Shown here: in pieces, positions 13,054-25,546 of the stretch
Position numbering within the stretch: the first letter of the stretch is position 1
How the letters are laid out: each line of letters begins with the position of its first letter
Source: Amblyornis subalaris
Taxonomy: Eukaryota > Chordata > Aves > Passeriformes > Ptilonorhynchidae
DNA length: 64,000 nucleotides
Assembly: GCA_018881555.1 (NCBI GenBank)
Contig: JACAXG010000002.1
Location: 19,791,183 to 19,855,182, forward strand
Direction: 5' to 3'
The notes under the pieces: generated by a model
Database searches by the model: none
What the model saw: only the letters and a program-made list of their open reading frames with translations
What the model was told of the DNA's origin: nothing
Position numbers and translations under genes: made by a program

Positions 13054-14220
13054 TATAACTAATTCAGACAGCTACTTNCCCTTTATAATTATGCACATGT
13101 TGAAAGATATGGTCTATTAAAAATCTTTGCTCATTGATTTAAGGTGTGTTTAATCTACAGTCACAGAATTTGCTAGTGCAGCGCAGAGCAGCGATTTCTG
13201 AACGAGCCTTAAAATAGATATGCCATGGATAAATCAACCTCCACAACATAAAGTCTGGGCAAGTAGCTGAATTAAGAATCCCTTGTGTAGCTGGACTTCA
13301 TACAGCTGTCACTTCTTTGTTTGTTATGTAGTCCTTGTCTTAACTGTTTGGCCATCATTTATACTAAAATCATTCATATCAGTTCATCAGTACAAAAGCA
13401 CATTAGTGTTGCCTCCATATTGCCAAAACCTGGCCTTTAAGCTGGGAATTCCTGCTAAAGTTATCACGAAGAGATTAAAAAATACTGACAAATTGTGATG
13501 TTGGTAGAGACATGCCATGAGTACAACAAATTGGTACAATTGTACAGTTAAATACTTTCAGCCAGATGGAAGCCTTCTCCCTCACAGAACTTGCTGAGTT
13601 ATTGCATAGCAAATTCAAGCAAGAGGACAAGCTACCATGCAGAATTAGGACAGGAGTTTTGGTATAAAGGTTCATGGATCTCTGCAAATGAAAGCAGTCA
13701 TATAACAGAATACAAAAGAGAAGTTTGCTGAGCAGTGAAGGGAGGGGCAGGATATGTGTTTGTAGCTGAGGTCTAAGTCATTGCAGGGCACAAGAAAAAA
13801 GAGGTTGGACTGTGACTGTCCAGTTCCAGATGGCAAGTGAACCATGTATCAAAATATCAAGATACCCAAATCCTGGAGAATGTAGAAAATGGAGTCAGGC
13901 CCACTAGGGCATCTGGGAAGAACTGGAGGTTATGTGAGAAAGTCAGGAGTGTGTTTTAATCCTGTCAGTTCTCAAGAGAGGGAGANTACTAGGTGAGAGC
14001 AGGAATAAAATAAGCACATAGACAATCTTTAGTTCAACCCCTTTGGGCTGCTGATTTTGTTACATTTCTGGATTATTCATAGGGTTACTAGAGCTTCATA
14101 CTTTTAGATCTTGTCAAACCCAGCAGTAAGGTCCTCATTGAGCACACCCGAAGGCTCTGCCCATTTTGCCTGGGTCATATTTGATTTTCTAATTTTTTAT
14201 ACTTTAGCTGGTTTGCGGGT

Positions 14221-14250
14221 GGTTTTTTTGTTTTTTGTTTGTTTGTTTGT
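14221..14250 (+). repeat. GTTT-type simple repeat
   Basis: A T-rich stretch with four or five GTTT units in a row follows a T7 run. It is a simple low-complexity microsatellite. Confidence 0.85.
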
Positions 14251-15017
14251 TCAGTGCTCCTGCATCCTCAGCTCCGGCAATAACAAGAATATTTGCTAAT
14301 TTGATGCCAATCTGGTGTGATCTAAGTAAATTTCNGAGGGCAGATACAAGTATCAGCTTTGAGAACTGCAAAGAGCCATTGTACATTTCAGAGAAATATT
14401 AACCTGAGTTCTAATTAAGGAAAATTAATGACTAACGAGGTGCTTTTGGCTAGCAGGAGGAGTTTAAGAACCTGGGTGAAGAATGATCATCATATGATTA
14501 CATTTCCATTTATCTCTAATGTGAGTAGCAAAATCCTCATTCAAGAGAGGTGAAAAANACCTTCCTTAAAATGTACTTTCACTCTGAAACTGATAGTGGA
14601 GCTGCCTCTGATTTTCAAAAGAGCCAGTACAGTCGGTGTTGCGGTTTTCCAAACGAGTTGAGAAGCTGGTGGAGTTACAATTCCCTAGTGCTCAATTACC
14701 TTTCACAAACACCACTGTCTTACAGAGCAGTGCCTTGCCTCTATCTGACATCAGACTGGCTGAGCCCGTGTTGGCAGCCAGTCTCTGAAGTCCATCTTTT
14801 GTCATACTTCCAGGCTTGCTGGGCAGGACCCCGGGGCAAGGCCTTTGCTGGCTGTATGCCCATGGCACACNCTGTACACTGCGAGTGAAGAGCAGCAGTT
14901 TCCTCGTGTAGGGAAGAAGAGAAGATGGTGATGGCCCTGTGGCTGGTGCAGGAGAAAGCTGCTTTCTGTTCCTGGGACCCCTTTGATGGCTGGGTTTGGT
15001 GGGGGGGGTCTAGTCAC

Positions 15018-15037
15018 AGGGGAGGGGGTGGGAAGGG
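15018..15037 (+). repeat. G-rich tract, G-quadruplex motif on plus strand
   Basis: Four G runs (4, 5, 3 and 3) are separated by loops of one or two bases, about 10 bases downstream of a separate G8 run at 15001-15008. This fits the standard G-quadruplex pattern on the plus strand. Nothing else nearby suggests a promoter. Confidence 0.7.
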
Positions 15038-17100
15038 ACTGGAGAGAGGAAGAGAAGACTTCTGTGCCACTTCTGTGTCTGCAAGCGTCAGTCCTGGATA
15101 ATGTNCTGCTGCTTTTGAATTGTAAAGATGCAGCAATGGATATATATATTCCTTGCTTTCAATAGCCATCTTTTCTGGATGAAAATCCTCTCTTACCATA
15201 CCCCAGAAGGTAGTCTAACAAGTTTTGGAAATTTTGGTGCNTTGTATCACACCAAAAAATCCATGAGAACAACACACATTTTTCCAAATCAGGCACTGCC
15301 AAAAATATTTTGACTTCATGCTTGCAAAAATGAAGCTTTGAAGTGTAATTGAGAATTCTCCTGCTATCCCTGTCTTTATGGATGCGGGATTTCACTTGCA
15401 ACAACAGCTCATCTTCTGCATGGGAGCCTCCGCCACGTTTTCACTCTGTGCCAATCCATTCCCTGTGGAGTGAGTTTATAGCAACCAACAATAAGTGGAG
15501 AGGATTGAAGCAGATGTAAATAAAGGGCTGGTGAGCATTTTTAGCTGAAAACAATGAACTGTGATCACTTGCTTTCTAAGCAGGCTGAATGGCAGAGCTT
15601 GTATGTCTTCTTGATCATCACTAATAACATTAAATTTTATTAAAATGTTTTAATTGCCAAAATTAAATACCTCACTCACAAATAATGCTGGGTGCTCCTT
15701 GCTGCTCCTTATGAGTTACTCTGTATGCTAATTTTCTCAAGAAAAATCAGTGTGTCAGATATTTTAAACTGATATTATATTTTATAGTTTAAATGTGCAC
15801 AGATGTATTTAATATAACTGATATAGTGAAGTTGTCCATATGTGCTGCATTATATATGATAATGCATATATTAAAGAGTCTTTTATAGTCTCACATTATA
15901 TTTCCATTGTGTAGGATGATGTATTATTTATTCACACACTGATTTCTATGTACATGTGTGCAGAAGAAAATTTGCATATGNCGTCTGTCTGATACAGTAA
16001 CAAGCATGCACAAACACATACTTTAAGTACAAATGGATAGATATTAAACATTTTCTAATATTCTCTTAGCAACAACATTTTGTAATTGATCACATCACAA
16101 ATGTGAAACACTTATTCAGCATAAAATGTCTCTGTTCTTTCTGCAGTGGCTGCCATCTTTTTTTTTTTTTCTTCTTTCTTCAAATCCTCTGACCTCCCTT
16201 GGGAAGGCTTTTATGCACGTTCAGTATGCTCACACAACTATTTCTACCAGTACTGTTACCATAGAAACCAAGTGATTTCTTTTTTTTCCCCCCTCCTTCC
16301 TGTCAGGATTTGGACCTAGTGCCAGACCTTTCCACTGCTAGCAATAATATTTTTTCAATATTTGGACAGATCTTTTAGAGAAAAAAATCTGTTTATATTT
16401 TCAAGATGTGGTACTTCATTTCAGGATACAAATTTCCAGGTACTAAAATCAACCAAGTGATTCGCATACTTCAAGGAGCTAGACAGCTCTTTCTTTTGCA
16501 ACATTTAGACCATGACATTTTGTAAGGAAGATGCCAGAATTGCTTATTAATTGTAGACTTCAACTCTGAATGTGAATGAAGGGATTTATGTAATAGGTCA
16601 GTGGACTGTGTCTCACGTTTTCATTTGTTTTAGTGCTCATTTTCAACACATTTCTTTAGCACACACAAATAGCTTCCTAACCACAAAGAGAGACATGTAA
16701 TTAATTACGATATAATTTGCAAGTTATTGATTGGCATAATTTNCAGTTCTTGCATTAGCAGCTTTCTCATATAAATTTTTAAGTATTTTGAATCTCTGAC
16801 AACATATCATATTGATTTTTTAAATGAATCTATGCTTAGTTAGATACACAACAGTATATATTAATTTTATAACTGTTCTATTTGGGCTGAATAAATTATT
16901 TAAATTAACATGACATAGAGAACACAGCTTTACATTGAATCAACTGACATATTTTAAGTGTAAATTGGCTTAAATCACACATGCACATTAGGTCATTTCT
17001 ACAATTCAACACAGACATATACATCTCANAATTTCTAGTTTATGTGAAATATTATACTGAAAAGCAGAAACACAATCATGCGTTCTCCTGTCTGCTTTCA
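15038..17100. other. AT-rich stretch with short hairpins, no gene
   Basis: This block is strongly AT-rich, especially 15770-15910 and 16540-16980. A perfect 7-base stem (GCATTAT and ATAATGC) with a 5-base loop lies at 15847-15865. A T12 run followed by pyrimidines lies near 16159. No repeats or coding frames are recognised. Confidence 0.5.
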
Positions 17101-17108
17101 ACATCACC

Positions 17109-18420
17109 TTATCTTTTGGATGCAAATATCATGTTACACCAGCAGAATGCAGGAGAAGGAAGAGCTAAGATGATTTGAAGGTGCATTTCTGTCTTGTCGT
17201 CAGGGCAGCACGGGAGTTGTGGATCCCCATCCAAAGCAACCGAATCTCCCATAACATAATTGTCAAGTGCAAGGCCAACAGAGCGGTCTCTGGTCGTCTT
17301 CTTTCCCTGTAATACCTCTCTGCCATAAGAGGTAATTAGAATCATGTAAACATGAAAAAAAAATTGTAGCATGTTCCAAATGCATTTATCCTTCAGTGAC
17401 AGAAGAGGGAGCAGTTCTTCCTTCGCACTGTCAGAGATACACTTGGCACCCATCCCCCCTGCCCATGCCCCTCTTGCCAAATGCAAACCTGCTCGATCAT
17501 AATCCAGACACGGCTGGGTTTTACTGTGGGGGCAAGCGCCAAGACATTTTGGGGTCGAGGGTGGAGGGGGGACAGACCACCCACTTCGTCTCTGGAGGAA
17601 CAAAGCTGAAATTCTTTCTGGGTTGCCACTTTCCCTAAGGATATAGTTAGATATCAGGGTCTTTTGTGTCTTACTGTATATTTTTATTTGTAACAATGCT
17701 TTCTTTTTTTTTCCACTTTTAAAAAAAAATTTTTTTAATCTGCCTCATCACGCTACAAAGAAGCCATGGTGGTGTGTAGTCAACTGGAGTGAATGTGTGC
17801 ATTCTCCAGGCCTTGTTTTTGTGAGACTTTGTCCTGCTGTTGTTCCCACTCTGAGCCGAGCAGAAACCACGCATGTCTGAATAACGGGGCCCTTTCTGCC
17901 TGTTGTAATCCCGAATTGTTACAGTCTAGGGGCCAGCCATGCTGTCACCGTCACAAATTGATTTAACCATCAATTGCAGTGGTCATTAAAGCTGCTAGAA
18001 GTCCCAGCCAAGCTGATGAATTGCAGCTGAATGTGAAATGAGCCTCCAAGCCCGTTTCCCACCATCTCATATCAAAGCCTATTGTGTCCCTCCAAAGTAA
18101 AGGGTCGGAGGTTCAGCCTGGAGTTCAACAATGGGCTCAGTCAGAAGATAGAGCCCCCTTCGCCCTGGTATTCCCAATTACAGTTTTCTTTCCATACCTT
18201 ATTGTGTAGTATTTGCATCCAACTAATACGTGGAATTATTGACATACCCCAGCGTCAATGGAGCTTTTGAAAGATTTATCCCCCAAATATATGGAATCCC
18301 AAGCATCTGGTGGCTCCCCAGTAATGACAATGAAACGATTCCCTGGTTTTCCTCCTCCGGCAGTGTAGTCGACTGATCTGAGCTGAATGGCTATCTTTAC
18401 TCAGCAGAGATTAGCTGCTT
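17109..18420. other. GC-richer, complex block; possible conserved noncoding DNA
   Basis: Compared with its neighbours this block has higher GC, few homopolymers and no recognisable repeat. The longest open frame of the window lies here (minus strand, 17109-17696, 195 codons), but its product has no domain, signal or consistent composition, and an overlapping frame on the plus strand (17396-17638) is also open. By rough expectation about one such frame could arise by chance in a window this size. I treat it as noncoding. The segment 17940-18300 has the texture of a conserved element, but this cannot be tested from one sequence. Confidence 0.3.
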
Positions 18421-21084
18421 CCAGGCCTCAGACAAAAAAAAACCCTGGGTCTGCTTCTGGAAGTCCCTTTCCTTCAGATGTATTGTTCCCTGGACCTATT
18501 TTGTTACTCATTTTTGTATGGAACTTAAATCTGCTAGTCTTTTGCTTAGTAGCTGTAAGTAACAGGAAAAAAAGAGAATAATTTAAAAAAATCTAATGTA
18601 CTCTGCTTTTTTCATTTTATTTTTTTTTTTTCCTTGCTGTGTCTTGCATTTTTGGTTTGTTATTGAGCCGCACACAGTAGGCAATACCAGATGAAATCAC
18701 ATCTGATATCTTTCGGGAGATGGTGTTTGCACGCTGGGCACACAAAAGCTGGTTTTGCCTGCAGGCTCTGTCCTGTCAAAGGGTGCTTTCCCCANGGACA
18801 AGGGACTCTGGGGCACAGGCGACAAGAGGAGTGTGAAGAGAGACACTGTGGCTGCCCTTACGAACTTGCGAAGTCCAGGAGGCCTCCTGCGGTGTGCACA
18901 GACAGGAAAAAGTTGCGGGAGGGAGGGGGGAAGATTCAGCAAAGAGGTCACAGGTCCAGACTATTCCAATGTATTAATAATGAGCCAGTAGACAGTTCTA
19001 GGCCTGTATTTCCCTAGGCTGTATTCATCATAGACTGGATGTCTCCACTAAATCTATGTGGAGATGCCGTTAGCAGAGGACTAACCCGCTGCTGGCCTGT
19101 GCTCCTCGGTGGCTCCCAGAGAGATCATCAGATGCCTGGTCTCGAAAGCTTTGTTGTCCAAAGACAGAATGAACCAGTGGATAAGTAAATACATACACTT
19201 TTTATTTAATAGGTTCTTTAACTCTAGCTGTGTCACAGAAAAGAAGCATTTTTGTGGATCTTTCTTACCTCTGGACTTTTCCACTGCATGTAGCAGTAAA
19301 CTTTCCTTAATGGAAAGTAATATCACTGATGATTTAATTTTTTTTCATGTTAGATGTTCCAAGTGAAGCATCTGAAAAGTCCATCAGTGTGTAATAGCAC
19401 TGAGTTGTCTCCACAAAAATTTGGACTGAATGATTAAGAGATTAAAAAATAGAGTGATATTCTGTTTGTCCGATTAATGGCTCCAGGTAGTGATTTCACG
19501 TCTCCTGAGAGTCTGTGATTTTAAACAAAAAATATTCCCACTCTCTACTGTGACAAACTCAAGAATTTTCCATTTTTTTTTTTTNTTTAAGAAACAGAAG
19601 ACCAGCCCTAAACAGACAATCACATGGCAATAGGAGACTCCTCTGAATTGGAGACACTCAAGTTCAAAACATCTCCATATTTTTTCACAGCACAAATAAC
19701 TATGCCACCTATTTGATACTGTGAAACTATTCAATGATAAGTTCCAGTTGTTTTCTCTCAATCTCTTTCCTGAATAAGTAGTTANGCATTGGGCCAGAGG
19801 CACAAACTCGAGACTCTCACAAACTTGCCTTCAGCTCTAATCACTAAGCAAGAAAGCAAGGCACTATTTCAGCCAAATAAGTCAAGGGGCAGTCTCAGCC
19901 TGCCTGTGCAACCCGAGTGCCAATATTCAGGGAGATGATGACAGAAAGTGAAAACTGCACCCGACATCTCGTAATCATGCTGTTCTCTGTGCATATGGAA
20001 AGTGTTGAAATGCTGCAGTGTGAAGCCTGAATAATAAGTGGAACAGAATCACGGTCATTCTATCTATTTTATCCAAACTTCAGTAACATTGAAAGGTTCA
20101 AGTGAAACAGCTTACAAGTAAAGGCACTTATTTACTTTTGAGACAAATTTGTACTCTGAGACCCTCCTTGCTTCTCTGCTTAGCTATTGCAAATATCTTT
20201 CTGACTGGTTTCTACCACTTAGTAATCAGTGATATTGGAGCTCTGGTCATGTGACTTTCTCAGTTTATACAAGCCCCAAAATGGGATGGTCAGGGTTCAG
20301 GTAAACAACCTTAGCACATTATCATTGTCTAGTTTCAAGGGAACAAGGCTGCATCNAGATGTAACTTTAACAGGAATAAAGTTCCCTTCAGCTCAACNGT
20401 CAAAATTGCCTCTGTGTGAACTCCTGCACAAATCAAAACTGAGAACACAGATTCCCAAGACTGAAAGCCTGCTTGCTTTCTCAGGACCTGGAAGTCCGTC
20501 CAGTGCATGATTACCTGAGGCATCCTAGCCCCATAACATTTATAGCAGTTCTTGGAAAAGTGATTGTTTTCTTGTGAGTTGTTGAGACACAAAGGAATCA
20601 AGAGAGCTTTCACTCTGGTGAAGAATAAAGATGTTTATATTACAAACTTGCCTTCCACTGAAAAAATCAATCTTGTCCTAGCAAAATTTATATTCCTAAA
20701 TACATACCTATAGATTTTGGTAACATTGGGTTCACTGATAGATGAAGGTACCTTTTGTCCTATAGGACTGGGTCCTCCAAGGCCACTGAGAATGCACATT
20801 TTATTTACCATATTCATCTACTGCAAGGAGCAGACTTAGCTGCACACAGAAAGCAATTTTTTGCTAAGAGCATTAGAGTAGAAGAAATTCTTTTTCGTAC
20901 CATTTAATGTCCTGGGGTTCTAAGCCACCCCCTCATAGCATCAATCCACTTTTTCACCATGCCTGTGATTGTATTTCTATGCATCAGGACCCAGAGTGAG
21001 TGCAGGCAGCCACCCACACACATCCTGCTTGGCCATCTAACAGGAGCACGCTGTCTTATATTCACGTGGTGGCAGCCCTCACTC
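18421..21084. other. Mixed stretch without recognisable genes
   Basis: The block has T-runs near 18625 and 19575. The region 18690-19020 is GC-richer with overlapping open frames on both strands but no splice-bounded coding block. The segment 20920-21084, just upstream of the CR1 tail, is also GC-richer and could be diverged CR1 sequence, though I cannot match it. Confidence 0.4.
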
Positions 21085-21265
21085 GCCAGAGCACCGGCAC
21101 AGGTTGCCCAGAGAGGTGATGGAGTCTTCATCCTAAACATACTCAAAAGCCATCTGGACATAGTCCTGAGAAATCAGCTCTAAGTGGCCCTGCTTGAGCA
21201 TGGCGGCTTGGACCAGATGACTTCCAGAGGTCCCTTCTCTGGAGACTGTTCAGTGATTTTGTAAG
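21085..21265 (+). mobile_element. CR1 LINE, 3' end fragment
   Basis: The text matches the CR1 3' region: GGTTGCCCAGAGAGGTGATG, then the segment around CCATCTGGACATAGTCCTG, then GGTGGCCCTGC-like and CAGAGGTCCCTTCT segments, ending in a degraded octamer tail near CAGTGATTTTGT. CR1 is the main LINE of birds and is normally 5'-truncated like this. The short frame FILNILKSHLDIV is the last part of the ORF2 protein. Divergence and the decayed tail suggest an old insertion. Confidence 0.88.
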
Positions 21266-22154
21266 AGTTTCAAAAGGTATTAGCAGGATAGACTGACAGG
21301 CAAACACACGATTTCTCTCAACAACTATATGTCTTGATTTTGTATGTCAAGCCGGGTAAAAGCCTAGAAGTCTTTTGCAGAAGAGTTGTCAGGATGCAAA
21401 AGGTAGTTTCAGAAGTACTGAAATACAGAGGTATTGAAATTATGTTTGCAAGGAAAGATATTTTCACAATGCTTGTTTTTAGCTGTATGGTGCTGAAGAT
21501 AAGCTAATTTTTCCTCAAGGCGGACAATTANTCTACAAGTGCAACTGAAATTAATGCCCACATACATTATTAACTTGTATATGATTAACTTATTAACTTT
21601 TGTAGTAAACCTTGTCTGAACCATATTCACTTTGCACTCTAGAGTTCATTGTAAATTGTACAAAATAATATATTTGTCATTTGTGTTCTTGTGATCAAAA
21701 ATGCAAATAAAAGATTAATAACAGCAATAATGCCACATTAAAGAACAGGTGTTTTATGTAGAAATATACCTTACATATGTGGTATTGAGGGAATAAAGAC
21801 ATTTACTTCACTTTACAGAAATTTGTTTTACTTTTCATTTTTTCTATATAGAGCATTGAAAAGAAATAGCACTGGAAAGACATCCTTGAGCCAGCTGCAT
21901 CTGGAATGTCACAAGAAATCTAGCTCCTCAATAGATTTCTTAATTTTAAGATGTTAAAATAAGAACTGAAGGCCTTTGACATTAACTGTAGCTGAAACCA
22001 ATCGTTGAACTATTTACAATTCACTAAGTCAAATAGTATGCAATAAGTGGCAGTTGCAATTATAGATTTTCTCTGCCTTGCACGACTTCCTGAACATGAC
22101 AATCATTTGGTGGTATATGAAACATTTGCAAGAAAAATTTGTTTTGTTTTCATT

Positions 22155-22291
22155 TGATCCTGAGATCATCTCCGTTGGTTAGAGCATGGTGCTAATACAG
22201 GTTTGATCCCTGTATGGGCCATTCCCTTAAGAGCTGCACTCGGTGATCATTGTTGGGTCCCTTCCAACTCAGAATATTCAGTGATTTTGTG
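22155..22291 (+). mobile_element. tRNA-Ile-derived SINE with CR1-like tail (TguSINE1-like)
   Basis: The head matches tRNA-Ile: GTTGGTTAGAGC, then ATGGTGCTAAT with the AAT anticodon, then the B box GGTTTGATCCC at 22200-22210 and TGTATGGGCC matching the acceptor end. About a dozen bases between the anticodon stem and the T arm are missing. The tail at about 22235-22291 (GTTGGGTCCCTTCCAACTC, then CAGTGATTTTGTG) is the CR1 3' end that the LINE machinery recognises. As I recall, this design is that of TguSINE1 of passerines. The A-box side is degraded, so the copy is old and inactive. Confidence 0.8.
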
Positions 22292-24324
22292 TATTGTCAG
22301 GTTTTCTCCTGAAACTTGAAGACAGTTCATTAACTTTCAAAACCTACTCACANTGCAAACATGATTGGTGTTGCAAAGCTGTTACAAAAAGTATTTGTGT
22401 TCTACAGAAACACAGGGTTTGGATTGCTTGCTTACCTAGAACATGCATGTTCTCTTTGAACTACCTGAACCTAACTGATCTGCAAGATTTTGTTGGACGT
22501 GTCTGAACAGGTCTCTAAAGCCCTTTTGGTTCTCTTACTTATGAAGTATTTAGGGCTATAGAAGTGTATAATATCTTTGACAAACAGAAGATGAACCTCA
22601 GTCATCCTGGTAAAGTGCACTGCACTTCTCTGAGACCCTGAAATGTGCACATCCTCATCCTGCACATTAAAAGTCCAGGAGGCAAAGACCCTTGCTAACT
22701 TTGACAAAATATAAACAACCCATGTGGCTGTGAGTTTTTGAGCCTGGGCTGATTCATCACTTTTAGATGTTCAGCCACCACTATGTTTCAGTGCCCATTT
22801 TTTTGATTATATTTGTTTATGATTTTTTTTTTCATATAGTTCTACTATAGCAAAGCTGTTTGGTAACATATTTTTATGTGTAACAGTGGGACTTATGTGT
22901 TTTTAATTTCTTCTTTTTTTCCCTACTTGTAGCTGTACAAACAGAATAAGAATTACTTCCCTTGGAACAAGAAATTATTATTTCAGTTTGGAATCCAGGA
23001 ATAAATGGAACAAAGTTGTTGTCAATCCACTGTAAGCAGCACATAAATAAAAGTCGAGATCAGTATGGCTGTGGCTGCCCATTTGCTATTAAGAGATATT
23101 TCTGAGGGCAAGGCAACAAGACCTGCAAAACTCTGCTCTTTCTGTACATGCTCAAGATAAAAGACTAATTTAGGGTTGTTTCCCAATAGAGATTGCAAAA
23201 GGCATTCATATTTGAGCTCACGAAAGGAAAAAATACACCGATTCCTGTTACTTCCTTCCAAAATACCCAAATGATTCTGTGCTCTTTCAATCCCTCTTTC
23301 AGGTACACAGTCAAATTCAGAATCCTGCTTTCCTTGAAGTGAATTCCCAAAGCAAGAGTGAATGAGGCTTCCCAGGCTACCACAACACAGAGGGCTGGCA
23401 CCCAACCCCATCCCCAAACATGTACTCAAAGACATGTCTTGCTTTCCATTTCTGTCGTGTTTCATGTGATTCCCAGGTAGTCATGGAAAGGTTTTTCCAA
23501 ACATATGCTCCCATTACGGGTGCAAGCCAAAGTGTATGAAAGGCTGTGCAGACACTCCCACCGAAATTCATGGTCCTATTCCATCTGCTGCATCTGAGGA
23601 GCCATCCATGCTCACCACTGCTGCTTTTCCAGGAAATGCTGAAGTCATTTACCATTTATATTAAAGAGCATCAAATGTAAGTGAAATGGTGTAGCTAGGT
23701 TGCCAAAAATATATTATGCAGTTGGCTGTAAAAGTAGGTGGCAGGCACAGCAAACAGGATTACTGTATTCCAGTTTTGCCGTGGTGCCATTTCCCCCTGC
23801 CTCTTCAAGGNAAATAGCACTAAGCTTTAATAAATTGATATGATCTGTAATTAAAATATCAGACCTAATTGGCTTCTGCGTATATTACTTGCCCAGGGAT
23901 AGGTTCACTGATGTGGTGACTGACATAATTCTGCCTTTTGAATGTAGAGGCTGTGGGTGCTTGATGTTCCTGTTAACTACCAGAGAAGGGATCATTTTGT
24001 ACTTCAGAAGCCATCTACTGTTTTTCAATAAGACTTCAACTCCTAACTCACTTGGATATTTCTGAAAAAGTCACACCCCCTCTTTCTTTTGGAAAGGAAA
24101 ACACTGGAGGCGTGTTTTGTAAGAATACAGTTAATTAAAAGGCATGACAATGAAAACAAATAGATAAAACTTAATTCAGATTTAGACTAAATGGAAGTGA
24201 TGGGATTGAGTTTCTTTCTGGAAGAAAACTCTGCTGGCAGTTAAAGCAGGAGGGAATCTATCCCATGGTTTCTGGTTAATGTACAAAAGCAGGAGAGACT
24301 TGTGGAAACACACGAGGGAAACTC
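22292..24324. other. Single-copy stretch with long but unconvincing minus-strand frames
   Basis: Two overlapping minus-strand frames (23022-23465, 147 codons; 23377-23655, 92 codons) lie downstream of the stop of the candidate terminal exon at 24325. Their products are not repetitive and fit no family. They could lie in the 3' untranslated region of the proposed minus-strand gene. Frames of this length are expected a few times by chance in 64 kb. Confidence 0.4.
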
Positions 24325-24524
24325 TCATAAAGGCCACTGTAGACTAGTAATGAGATAAATGTCCCTGATGTCTCCTGATAGCCCATGGGGAAAATAAGAC
24401 TTCTCCAGAGGGTGATTCGGAGTGAGTATAGTAGAATCCGGTGCTTTCTCTGGAGAATGCTCTTTCTTCCCACAGACTGCAGGAATTACTCCACTAGCCC
24501 CAAAGTTACTTTTGGAAATGCCCA
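24325..24524 (-). CDS. Candidate terminal exon, unidentified protein
   Basis: A strong acceptor (CTTGCCTGTGCTTTTTAG) opens 200 bases in one frame that end in TGA at 24325. It starts in phase 1, matching the end of the candidate exon at 24877-25059. The peptide begins GISKSNFGASGVIPAVCGKK and has two proline-directed S/T sites (HSPEK and LTPNH), then SYFPHGLSGDIRDIYLI. The composition looks like a real, mostly disordered protein tail rather than random AT-rich translation. No family was recognised. The opposite strand also has an open frame at 24556-24744, which is a caution. Confidence 0.3.
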
Positions 24525-24876
24525 CTAAAAAGCACAGGCAAGGAACTGATAGAAAATGAGTAAGAGCAAACAGTTTCAAAACATTAGCTCTGAAGAGAAA
24601 TCAAACCACAGTACACCTCTGCTGAGCCATGGTGCCGTACACAAGGCAGATTCAGACTACCAGAGCTCTATCACCTCCTTTACTGGTCTCACTCAGAGAC
24701 TAGACATTCTCCTAGAGGAAATCCCAGTGTTTTCCTCTTGCTAAATCACAAGTTAAAATTTCCAAAATAGCAGACTCTCTGCTGTAGCTAATTCTTACAG
24801 CTTCTAGGCTTGGGGCAGTGAAGTTGAGGAGTCTTTAGTCCAACAGTGGCTGCTACTCTCACTTCTCCATCACTAC

Positions 24877-25059
24877 CTCCACTTCTGACAAGCTGTTGCC
24901 TCCCTTTGAGCATCTGCTCCGCCTTTGTCTGCTCAGAAAGTTCTTCTGCATTATTTTGGTCTTCAGTAGCAATTGGCCTTTTTTTGAAATGACTAGCATA
25001 AATTATATAATCAGGGTTTCCTGGAAATTTGCAAGACTCCACGGTTGGTCCTCTTCCAT
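24877..25059 (-). CDS. Candidate internal exon, unidentified protein
   Basis: The minus strand is open for 60 codons here, ending at donor GGAG|GTAGTG in phase 1. Two acceptors are possible. One is CTGGAAAACAG before 25059, with a weak pyrimidine tract, in phase 1, which fits the exon at 25547-25577. The other is a better-looking TTGTTTTCTAAG before 25082, in phase 2. The peptide is hydrophilic and charged: KFPGNPDYIIYASHFKKRP followed by an E/Q/K-rich stretch (TEDQNNAEELSEQTKAEQ) that could form a helix. The other frames are not open. No family was recognised. Confidence 0.3.
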
Positions 25060-25082
25060 CTGTTTTCCAGAGTTCTACCAGG

Positions 25083-25546
25083 CTTAGAAAACAAGTCATG
25101 AGAATATAATAGTGTGGTAACTACCACTAAGGGCCTCTTGAATCTTCTGCTCCATCTCAACAAGAGGTTAAATTATGCAATATGATGCTGTATTTTTCCA
25201 TTTTAGTCCATGACATCAGTATTCTTGCCATTATAAAAACAAATCAAAACCAAGTATTCCTCTCTTCTCATTAAGACATGCACTACATATTTAAGATTGT
25301 CTCCTGAGAAAATTTTATGGACAAATATTACAGAATATACAGCAGATGTTTATGATTTCTAATTCCAAGTAAGTTCCAGNCTGGAAACTTAATTGAGGCA
25401 CATATACACTGATTTCAGGGGACTTTTGCCCAGATGAGTGTTGCCAGTTCCAATCCATATTTATTTCTGAACACTTTAACTTTTACTTTAAGTACAGATG
25501 GACTCGACCAGAGTCCAAATCTAAATTAAATCAAAGTTTTGATTAC
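25083..25546. other. Short gap between candidate exons, nothing recognised
   Basis: This would be an intron in the minus-strand model. It is AT-rich and contains no repeat or other signal that I can name. Confidence 0.4.

Noticed and set aside
17109..17696. Longest open frame in the window (minus, 195 codons)
   Set aside because: No domain, no splice or start context, and an open frame on the opposite strand. By rough expectation about one frame of this length can occur by chance in a GC-richer part of a 64 kb window.
22155..22291. Functional tRNA-Ile gene
   Set aside because: The acceptor side and A-box are degraded, a stretch between anticodon stem and T arm is missing, and a CR1-like tail follows. 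It is a SINE.
23022..23465. Minus-strand frame of 147 codons
   Set aside because: A few frames of this length are expected by chance, and it lacks acceptor and donor signals that fit. It may be untranslated sequence of the minus-strand model.
24556..24744. Plus-strand frame of 62 codons with protein-like composition
   Set aside because: It lies between the two minus-strand terminal blocks, has no convincing acceptor, and may be an antisense shadow.
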